Shown here: in pieces, positions 43,418-52,020 of the stretch
Position numbering within the stretch: position 1 is the stretch's first letter
Layout of the letters: the number at the start of each line of letters is the position of its first letter
NCBI GenBank assembly: GCA_004431415.1
Contig: QPMI01000680.1
Coordinates: forward strand, 1 to 52,020
Direction: 5' to 3'
Source: Cyanophora paradoxa
Lineage: Eukaryota > Glaucocystophyceae > Cyanophorales > Cyanophoraceae
Length of the DNA: 52,020 nt
The notes under the pieces: model-generated
Database searches by the model: none
What the model was told of the DNA's origin: nothing
The model's input: the letters and a program-made list of their open reading frames with translations, nothing else
Position numbers and translations under genes: made by a program

Positions 43418-43719
43418 CCGCTGCCGCCTCGGTGCCGGCGCGCGAGCGGCCGCTAAAGTCGCCGGTGATGCTTGTGGTCAGCTGCAGTCGCCTTAGATTA
43501 GCCGATCGGATATCTAGCGTCTATCCGTCTGCAGGGGCTTCACGCGGACGCGGTGGCGGCGGTCCCGGGTGGTGCAGCAGGGGGGTACCGCGAAAGGTGA
43601 CGCAACGCTTGTAGGGTTCACGGTAGCTGCCGCGTATGAGCATCACGACGAGTATCATTCGATAGCTAGCGTCTTTTTCGCACCTCAGCAAGAGGCTCCG
43701 CGCCCATCATACGTATGAA
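43418..43719. promoter_or_regulatory. Bidirectional promoter region, Trm10 / transporter
   Basis: 302 bases between divergent start codons. An ATACGTAT palindrome lies directly before the transporter ATG (catacgtatgaaATG). No other recognisable element. Confidence 0.45.
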
Positions 43720-46272
43720 ATGAAGCCCAGCAAGTCCGAGTTCGAGCAGCTCGACGCGCTGCTTGACCCGCGATCGGTATCCCCGACGATCGAAGCCGAC
43801 GGGCGTGAGGCTGCGGCGGCCCACGGGGCCGACGGGGATGGCACAAGGCAGCGCGCGGCGCTGCGGCCCGGGCCGGCGGGCGGGCCCGGCCTCGTGCGCC
43901 CCTCGACGTCCGAGTACAGCATTGCCGACCTCGCCAAGGGGGCGCCCGAGCCCGCCATCCAAGTGGTCCCGGCCGCCCCGCCGGCGCGCGTGCCATCGGC
44001 GCCGATCGGCGCGGACGCGGGCCAGCAGCGGCGGCGGCTGATCAGCCTCCTCTGCGTGCTCGGCATCACGCTGCTCGGCGACAGCGCGCGCGGCCTCTTC
44101 CTCCCCACCCAGCTGCAGTACGTCCAGAGCCTCGGCGGCGGCTCGGGTGCGCATGCCCTGCGCCCCTCCGCGCCGCCCGCCTCGCCCTCTTACAGGGCGC
44201 CGGGCAGGGGCACTGGGGCTGGCGGTGGCGTCGTACTCGGCGGGGCGGCTGCTCTTCTCGCCCCTGCTCGGCGCCGTCGCCGACCGCCGCTCCTTCTCCT
44301 ACTCCCTCCAGCTCTCCCTCGTCCTCATGGCCGCCGGCAACCTCCTCTACATCCTGGTGCCGTACCCCTCCCTGGCCCCGTTCCTCTCCTTCCTTACCCC
44401 GTACCCGTCCCCGGCCCCGTCCCTCCTCCTTCCTTACCCCGTACCCCCTTCCCCCACCTCCCGCAGGTCCCGGCGCTGTGGGCGATGCTCGCCGCGCGCT
44501 TCGTCGTCGGCTGCGGCGCGTCGACCCTCGGCATCTCCCGCGCGTGCGCCCCTACCCCCCTCACCGATCCCTGTACCCCCGCCGAGCCCCGGGCCCTCAG
44601 CTACGTGGTCGCCGTCACCACCGTCGAGCAGCGCACCGCTTACATGGTGCGCTTCCCGTACCCCCCGCCCCGCCCCTCCCCGTACCCCGGCCTGACCGCG
44701 CTCCCAGGCCTACCTCTCGGCTGTGCAGGTGCGGCCCCCGGCCCTGCTCTGAGCTCGACGTTCGCGCCCCGCCCGACGCGGGCCGGGGTACAGTTCGCGG
44801 GCTTCGCGGTGATGCCGGGGGCGGGCGCGCTCCTCTCCGCCCTCCCCGAGCTCGGCGTCGGGCCGCTCAGGTGACCCCGAGCTCGAGCCGGGCCCCGGCG
44901 CCGGCGGGGCGCGGCTGAGGGGGCCCGGGCGGGCGGGACAGGCTGGACGCTGTGACGGCGCCGGCGTGGCTGCTGGTGGCGGCGAGCGGGGCCCTCGCGG
45001 CGGCCCTCGCCCGCCGCTTCGAGGAGCCCTCCGCCTCTAAGGCCGAGCAGATCACCGGCGGCGGTGCGCTCTCTAGATCTCCCGTACCCCCCCCCTCCGT
45101 CCCCCCGAGCGCGCCGGGCGTGCAGGGGTATCGGAGCTGGGGCGCCTCCCCGCCCTGCCCCTCGCGGTCTGCCTCTGCATCAACTTCGCCTTCCGCGGCG
45201 TCCTCGCCGGTCCGCGTACCCCCCTCTCCTTCCCCTCCCCGAGCCGGCCCCGTACCCCCCTCACGGTTTTCGGCGCAGTCGTCGAGACGATCGGGACGGT
45301 CATCACCAGCCAGTACTTTCACCTCGAGGCGCCCCGTAGCCCCCTCCCTCGCGCCTCAGGGCCTCGTGCCCCCCTTACGCTTTCGCCGCAGGCGATGGGA
45401 AGCGGGCTCCTCTTCGCCGCCGTCGGCCTCCTCGGCATGGCCGTCGTGCGCCCCCGTACCCCCCAGCCATTGGCCCCCTCCCGAATCCCCCCCCCCCCCC
45501 AGTTCCTGTCGATCAAGCGCCTCTCGGGGCGCTTCGGCGACGCGGCGCTCGTCCTCGCCGGACTCCTCCTCGCCTCCCTGGGCGCGTACCCCCCCCCTTC
45601 TCCCCCCCCCTCCGCTTCTCAGCGGGGCGCAGGCTTCCTGGCGCTGGCGTGCCTCGACGCGCAGCGCCCGCACGTGCCCGTCTTTCTCGCCGGCCTCGCC
45701 CTCGTCTGGACGCTCGGGTTCGACTCCCGCCGGGGCCCCTTTCCGCCTTCCAACTTCTCACGGCTAGCGCGGACAGGTACCCCCTGGGCCAGACGGCGAT
45801 CCTATCGCTCTTCTCGAAGCTGCTCGGCCGCCGCAAGCAGGGCGCCTGGATGGGCGCGCGCGTGCCCCCCGCCCGCCCGCCCGCCCGCCCCCGTACCCCT
45901 GAGGCCGGGCGCAGGGTGGTTCACCTCGTCGGGGGCGGGGGCGCGGATCGCGTGCGCGTCGGCGGCGGGGTGGGCGTACCCCGCGGTGGGCCTGCCCGCG
46001 CTGGCGGGACGACGGCGGCGCTGCTGCTGGCGGCGGCGGGGGCCGAGATCGCCCTCCACCGCCGCTTCCTCGCCCTCGGCGCCGGCCCGCCCCGCGCCGC
46101 CGTCCGCCCCGCCGGCCCCGCCGGCCCCGCCGAGCCCCTCGCGCCCCTCCCCTCCATCGTAGTCGCCCGCACGCCCTCCGTCCCCCTCGCCGCCTCGGGC
46201 GCCGCCCCGGGCGCCGGCGCCCTCCACCGCGCGGGCAGCATCCCCCCCGGCTCCCGCGCCTCGCCACCTTAG
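43720..46272 (+). CDS. Major facilitator superfamily transporter, MFSD8/CLN7-like
   Basis: ATG at 43720 (MKPSKSEFEQLDALLDP), stop at about 46270-46272. An acidic cytosolic head of about 100 residues precedes helix one (LLCVLGITLLGDSARGLFLP). Next come the motif-A region (GLAVASYSAGRLLFSPLLGAVADRRSFSYSL), LVLMAAGNLLYIL, ALWAMLAARFVVGCGASTLG and a later QFAGFAVMPGAGALLSALP. In the C-half are LALACLDAQRPHVPVF and QGAWMGWFTSSGAGARI, where MFSD8-like carriers have QGTxMG. About 12 membrane helices are expected. Introns are 60-110 nt, mostly starting GT and containing repeated GTACCCC text. The tail has a Pro/Ala-rich extension. One frame change (near 46006, GCGGGACGACGG, one base short) interrupts the last helix and looks like a homopolymer error. 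The closest relatives are lysosomal or vacuolar anion/organic-ion carriers; the substrate is unknown. Confidence 0.75.
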
Positions 46273-47478
46273 GCAGAGGAATTTCGGAAGCTGAACGCAA
46301 ATGAGCATGAACGTCGACGAGCAGCGCAGCGCAAGCTGCAACACATCTAGATCTCCTGGGGCGGGAGGGGCTTGGCTTGGGCCTTGCACGTGAGGGGCTT
46401 GGCTTGGGCCTTGCACGTGCGGCCTACTAGGCAGCCTGAAAAGGCGGGTGGCAGCTTGCCGCGTGTACAGCATCTTCGCCGCCGCCGTCGGGATTATCAT
46501 TATCGCCAGAATCCCCATCATGGCATCATGGCATTATTAAAATTCTCTTGAATTCGAACTTTTAAACGCTCAGCGGCTGTCCGCGTCGACGATTCGGAGC
46601 CGGGAGTTCATCACTCAGCGGCTCGCCGAGTCGCTCAGTAAAAGCTCAAGGGGATTGTTTGGTTTGTGACACGGATCCGGATTCGGATCCGTTTGTGACA
46701 ACTGCAGAATTCGGCACATGTACAGCTTCGAATTCATGTGATCATGCTCGAATTCGTGCTTGTTCAATTCAACTTGGCAATGGTTCGTGCTTGTTTATAC
46801 GCGGATCCATCGATGTCGGATCGTGATTAGAAAGTGCACGTGCGTCCGACGGTCTCCGACTCCGACCGACTCCGACGGCACAGCTTCTCAATCACGCGTA
46901 TTCTATTTACAGCAACCTCATTCTTAATTAAAACGTGAAATGATGAGGCCGGGGTTCGATTACTTGAGGGTTAGCGAACTCTTGATTGCAATCATCTGCC
47001 GAAATTGAAAAAAAAACACTTCCGGTTATTATCATACAGCGCTCGCGCTTGCATCTTGACTATTCTACAGAGGGAAGGCATCTCAGCAAACTGCGAAACG
47101 TTATAAATTACTAAAGCTAAACATAACGCGAAGATAAATCGCGCTATATAGAATATTCGGTTTCACGTGCATCGACAATTCAGAAGGAATGCAAAGCAGC
47201 CACTCTGGCGAACGAGCCACTGGGCCACATGCCATCACTGTCTTTAAATATGCGAGCTAGAAAAATGGTGAGCGGGACCTTCGAAGGGAATTGCGCGTGA
47301 AGGGCATGAGGGAAGGCATAAAACGAAAATGATGTACATGCATGTACGCCGACAGAAGCTTGCCCTTAAATTCTGCCGGTAAACTAGTAAAACTGTGCGG
47401 TGGCTACGCAGTACTGGATGCATGGAAACCGCGCCGCGGTCGCCGTATCCCGACCCCCGACAGCTTGCCGACCCCCCC
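46273..47478. other. Convergent spacer, transporter / histidine kinase
   Basis: AT-richer than its neighbours. It contains a 27-bp tandem duplication (separate entry), a GGATCCGGATTCGGATCCG palindrome (46674-46693) and otherwise unremarkable sequence. No gene or RNA seen. Confidence 0.5.
46366..46419. repeat. 27-bp perfect tandem duplication
   Basis: The 27 bases starting aggggcttggcttgggcc occur exactly twice head to tail (46366-46392 and 46393-46419), just 3' of the transporter gene. Confidence 0.9.
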
Positions 47479-50400
47479 TCAGATGCCGGGGGATACGGAC
47501 AGGGGGGGCGGGGCGAGGGCGGGGAGGGGGGGGATGGCGGCGAAGGAAGGCAGCGAGCCGGAGGAGGGTACGAGGGAGGCGGAGGAGGAGACGCCGCCCG
47601 GGGCGGCCGCGGGGCGGCGCCAGGGGGTGAACTTGTCGAGGGCGGCGAGGAGCTCGTCGCGCTTGACGGGCTTGCGCAGCACGGCGTCCATCCCGCTGCT
47701 GTAGCACCGCCGCTCGTCCGCGCTCATCGCGTTCGCCCTGCGCCCCCTCAGCCGGGCCGGGGCGGGGCGGGGCGGCGGGGCGGGGCGGCGCGGACGTGAG
47801 GGCGACGATGGGGACGCGGGGCCGGGGCGAGCTGCGGCCGCTGCCGCCGGGCTCGGCGACGCGGCCGCCGCCCTCGCGCTCGAGGCGGCGGATCTCGAGC
47901 GTCGCCTCGCACCCGTCCAGGCGCGGCATCTGCATGTCTGCCCCCGCGTCAGCCTCCGCGAGAGGGCGGCGCCCGGCGGGCGCCCGGCGGCCGCACCCAT
48001 GAGGATGAGGTCTGCGGGGCGCGGCGCGGGGCGTCAGCCGCTGGGCCGCGGGCGGGGCGGGATCGCGGGTGGGCGGGGCGGACCGGGGGCGGGGCCGGCG
48101 GCGAAGCGGTCGACGGCCTGCTGGCCGTCCCACGCGACCTCGATCTCGATGCCGACGCGGCGCAGCATCTGCTCCACGATCTTCTGGTTCAGCGCCTGGT
48201 CCTCCACCAGCAGGATCCGCGGCGGGCCTCGAGCTCCCGCCGGGCCGACGGCGCCGGCTCGAGGGCGGGGAAGGGGCGGGGCTCGTCGCCAGCCGCGGCT
48301 GCGGCTGCGGCTGCGGCGGGGCGGGGGCGCCGGGCCCGCGAGCGCGTCGAGGGCGAGCGGGGCGGGGCGAGGCCGTTCGGGCCCGGGGCCGCCGGCCCGC
48401 CCGCAGGGGAGCCCCCGACCGGGGACTGCACGCCGCTGATCCACCCGGGCAACAGAGACCCGCGCTGCTGCGCATGGCGCGAGATCGAGCCGAGGAGCAG
48501 GTAGAGCTTGACGAGCCGCAGCGGCTTGGCCAGCCACGCGGGCGCCCGCTCGGCCGGCGCCGCGGCGGCGTCGCGGTGGGGCGCCGGTGTCAAGGGCATC
48601 GGAGCGCCGGAGGGCGTCGGCGGGGGGCGGAGGTGGCCGGAGGCGGTGAGGACGGCGCCGCGGCGGTTGATGCTCGAGAGGAGGACGGGGACGGGCCCCG
48701 CGGCCGGCCCCTCGCCCCCCGCGGCGGCCGCGGCGACCTCGCGGAGCAGTGCGGTGGCGACGCCGGGGCCCCGCTCCGCCGCGAAGAGCCCCGCCCCTTC
48801 CGGCCCCGCCGCGACGACCCCGCGCCCGCCGCAGCCGCCCCAGCCCCGGCGCGCCCTCCTCCGCCCCCGAGTCGCCCGCCGCGGGGCTCAGCGGCGGCGC
48901 CGCGGCGGCGCCCTCCGGGCCGGCAGCGCGGCGGCCTTGGGGCTCGCCGCGGGGCCCAGCGCGAAGCGCCCGCTCGCCCCGTCCGCCGCCTCGTGCGCTG
49001 CCGCCCCGCCCGTGAGCCGCGGGCTGCGGCGGGGCGGGCGGGGCGGGCGGGGGCGGACCGGGGAGGTCGTCGTCGACAAGGACGGCGTCGAAGCGGTGCG
49101 GGCCGCGCAGAAGGGCGCGCGCGCGGGCCGCGGAGCGCGCGAAGGCGACCGGGCAGCCGAGCGCCGCGAGGTACGCCGCCAGCGCCTCCCGCACCGGCGC
49201 GCTGCCGCCCCCGCCCTCAGCCGCGCGACGGGGCGGGCGGGGCGGGCGGGGCGGGGCGGGGCACCAGCTGGTGGCGACGAGGACGGAGACGGGCGGGTCG
49301 AGACGCAGGTCGCCCGGGCTCGAGGCAGCTGGTTCGACGGCCGCCGGTCCGGCTGCGCCCCCTGCCGCCGGCATCAGGCGGGGAGCCCGGGCGGCCGGGC
49401 GGGGGCGCACGGAGGGCCGGGGAGGGCGGGCCGGCGGGGCGGGGCGGGGACGGGGCTGAAGGGGAGCTCGACGACGAAGGTGGTGCCGGCGCCGAGGTCG
49501 ACGTGGCGGAGATGCGCCCGCCCATCAGCTCCGCCAGCTGCTTCGAGATGCTCAGGCCTGCGCAGGCCCGCCCCGTCAGCCCGGCCCCGGCGCGGCCCGG
49601 CGCGGGGCGGGCGGGCGGGGCGGGGGGGGGGGGGGGGGGGGGGCGGACCCATGCCGGTGCCGCCGTACTTGCGGGTGATGGTCTCGTTGACCTGCACGAA
49701 GTCCTGGAAGAGGCGGGCGACCCCCTCCGGGTCCATCCCATCCCCTGCCCCCCGCTCGGCCGGCGGCGCGCGGGCGGGCGGCGGCGGGCGGGCGGACGGT
49801 GTCGGTGACGGAGATGGTGTAGGTGAGGCGGGCGAGGGCGGCGGGGAGGCGGCGCGGCGGCCGAGCGGCGAGGAGGGGCCGTCGAGGGCGCCGTGCCGGC
49901 CCGCTGGGCGGCCTCCCGCGCGTGCTGCACCGCCTCGGCGCTCTCGCAGCGGATGAGCACGTAGCCGTCGTGCGTGAACTTGCACGCGTTGTGCTGCCGC
50001 GGCCGCCCGCTCAGCCGGCGCGCCTGGGGGGGGCGGGGCCGGCGCGGGCACCGCGAGGTTGATGAGGATCTGGCGGAGGCGCGTCGGGTCGCCGTAGACG
50101 CGCGTCGGGATGTCCGGGCTGATCGCGCACACGATCTGGCGCCCGCCGCGTGGGCGGCGCGCGGCGCGGGGCGGGGCGGGAGCAGCGCGGCGGACCTCGA
50201 TGCCCTTGGTGTAGCAGGCGGGGGCGACGAGCTCGGCGACGCACTCGATGACGTCGCGCAGGTCGAACGCGATGCTCTCCACCGTCACCATCCCCGCCTC
50301 CAGCTTCGAGAGGTCTGCGCGTACCCGGCCCTCAGCGCGGGCCGGCGCGGGGCGGGGGCGGGGCGGGGGCGGGCGCGCCCAGCAGGTCGTTGACGACGGA

Positions 50401-52020
50401 GAGGAGCTGCTCGGAGCACTGCGGGCCGCTCAGGCGCGCCGGGCGGGGCGGGCGGGGCGGGGCGGGGGCGGGCCTGGTTCATGGACTGGAGTAGTCGTGC
50501 TGCTCGGCGGAGAGGTCCGTGTCGCTGAGCAGCTGCGCCATCCCGTGATCCCGTTCAGCGGCGTCCGCACCTCGTGGCACTGCCCCCGCCCCGTCACCCG
50601 AGCACGGAGGCGCGGACCGCGGCCCGCGGCGCCCGCGCTCCGCACGCACACTGCGGCGGGCGTGAGGGGCGGGCGGCGGGCGGGGCGGGCGGCGCGGGGC
50701 GCACCGTAGGCGATGAGGCGGGCCTTGGCGTGCGCGGCGGCTGCGGCGCCGGTGAGGGGCGGGCGGGGCGGGGCGGGGCACGGGAGCCGACGCGCACCCT
50801 TCATCTCGATCATGCGGACCTTCTCGCTCATGTCCTGCCCACGCAGATGGCCCCGACGATCGAGCCGGCGAGGTCCCGCCGCCCCGCCGCGTTCACCATC
50901 AGCCGCACCGTCCGCCGCCCAGCGCCGCCGGCTCCTGCCCCGGCAGCACCTCTCCGCCGGCGTCATCACCTCGCTCTCAGAGCCTGCCGCGCGCGCGTCA
51001 GCGGCGGGGGCAGTGGCGGGGGCGGGCGGGGGCACCGGAGGCGACGGAGGCGTGGGCGCTGGCGAGGCGGCGGGCGGCGGAGGGGCGGCAGAGGAACTCG
51101 ACCTCGTGGTTCTCGACCTCGCGCCCGCGCTCGAGCACGCCGGCGAGGGTCTCGCGCAGCGCAGCGCGCCCCTCTTCCGCCCGAACGAGAGCACCGGCTG
51201 CCCAGCGCCTCCTCCCGCCGGCACCCCGTCGCCTTCTGCTCCCGCCCGCCCGTCGGTCTGGCGCCGGCGCGGGGCGGGGCGGGGCGGGCGGGCGGGCGAC
51301 GGCCATAGCGGCGTTCCACTCGACGACGAGGCCGGCGGGTCGACGGCGAAGATGGGCGCGTTGCTGTACTGGATGAGGCAGCGGAGGTCGTGCGCGAGCA
51401 GCACGGCCTTCGACTCGGACTCGCGCAGCGACTCAGCAGCGCGTGCCGCTCGCTCACGTCCCGCACCACCAGCACCAGCATCTCCCCGCCCGCCGTCCGC
51501 ACCGCCCCGCCGAGATCTCCGCCGGAAGCGCGCCCGCGCCCGGCCGCACGCAGACGAACTCGCGGGCTCGGCGGGGGCGGGCGGGGCGGGCTTGGGGCGG
51601 GGGCGGGGAGGAGGAGCTCGCGGAAGCGCTCGCGCAGCGGCGTCGACGAAGAGCTCGGGGAAGGCGGCGCCGAGGACGTCCTCCGGCCGCGCCACGCGAA
51701 GAGCGCCAGCGCCGCGCGTTGAGCTTCGCCACGCGCCCGCGCCGTCGACGACGAAGACGGCGTCCATCATGCCCGTGATGATGGCGAGCAGGGAGCGCAT
51801 CTTGCCGATCGCCGCCCCGAGGTGTGCAGCTCCTTCACGAACGAGCGAGGCGCCGCTCGGGCTCCTCGGCCCCGTCCGCAGCGCCGCCACCGCCTCCACT
51901 CCGCGAGAAGTGCCGCAGCTGCCGCGTCATCTGCCGCCGCCTGTCAGCCCCGCCCGCCGCGCAGCGCCCGCCAGGCCCGCGCGCCTCGACGGAGATGACG
52001 GCGACGAGGGCGATGATGAC
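47479..52020 (-). CDS. Hybrid histidine kinase: PAS-PAS-HisKA-HATPase-REC-REC (5' end off the window)
   Basis: Stop TGA at 47479-47481; the gene runs off the right edge. In order of the protein: a short hydrophobic piece (VIIALVAVISVE) at the edge, perhaps the end of a membrane helix; a PAS (MDAVFVVDGAG, EDVLGAAFPELF); a second PAS (CLIQYSNAPIFAVDP, VRLMVN); HisKA with phospho-acceptor His in CHEVRTPLNGI; DLSKLEAGMVTVESIAFDLR; an HATPase with N box (LRQILINLA joined to HNACKFT) and G2 box (KYGGTGMGLSISKQLAELMG). Receiver one has the acceptor Asp in VLVDDDLPG, and LAKPLRLVKLY. Receiver two has ILLVEDQALNQKIVEQMLRR, LILMDMQMPRLDG across an intron, and VLRKPVKRDELL. This is a multi-step phosphorelay sensor; signal unknown. 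Frame must shift by one base near 50545 and 50490, and often beyond 51000, so base errors are likely in this GC-extreme part. Confidence 0.85.

Overview
This is a stretch of nuclear DNA from a GC-rich, intron-dense, photosynthetic eukaryote, most likely a unicellular alga. Evidence: cytosolic ribosomal protein eS7, nuclear cap-binding subunit CBP20, a Trm10-type tRNA methyltransferase and a eukaryote-type glycogen debranching enzyme are all split by short (about 50-200 nt) spliceosomal introns. A PsbP-like protein with a twin-arginine thylakoid-lumen signal indicates a plastid. Host genes have extreme GC at third codon positions, C-rich introns and many GC-AG introns. The lineage cannot be fixed from this sequence; haptophyte, glaucophyte or another high-GC alga are guesses. 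No rRNA, tRNA or CRISPR array was recognised.

Layout. 1-12617: a head-to-tail array of a 5.2-kb unit (two full periods and a truncated third; the window opens inside the array). Each unit carries an unrecognised, many-exon gene with balanced base composition and GT-AG introns, a cluster of GCGATCGC palindromes and a C-rich minisatellite. 12618-20141: gene-poor DNA with one minus-strand surface-protein gene (14140-16076), a nest of short non-autonomous elements with hAT-like ends and 8-bp target duplications (16.5-19.0 kb), and GAGTC-rich low-complexity DNA. 20142-26910: a glycogen debranching enzyme whose glucosidase half looks intact while its transferase half has lost the GH13 catalytic motifs. 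26911-28535: spacer with a further hAT-like element.

28536-52020 is gene-dense: an EF-hand-like protein (+), PsbP-like lumen protein (-), a Cys/His-start protein of unknown role (-), a BAH-domain chromatin protein (+), CBP20 (-) divergent from RPS7 (+), Trm10 (-) divergent from an MFSD8-like transporter (+), and the 3' part of a hybrid histidine kinase with PAS, HisKA, HATPase and two receiver domains (-, runs off the right edge). These are unrelated housekeeping and signalling genes, not an operon. CBP20/RPS7 and Trm10/transporter each share a compact intergenic region of 300-390 bp.

Single-base length differences at homopolymers break frames repeatedly: between repeat copies, in the surface-protein gene, in the transporter and in the kinase 5' part. 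Residual sequencing error is a likely cause, so apparent frameshifts should not be read as pseudogenes without checking.
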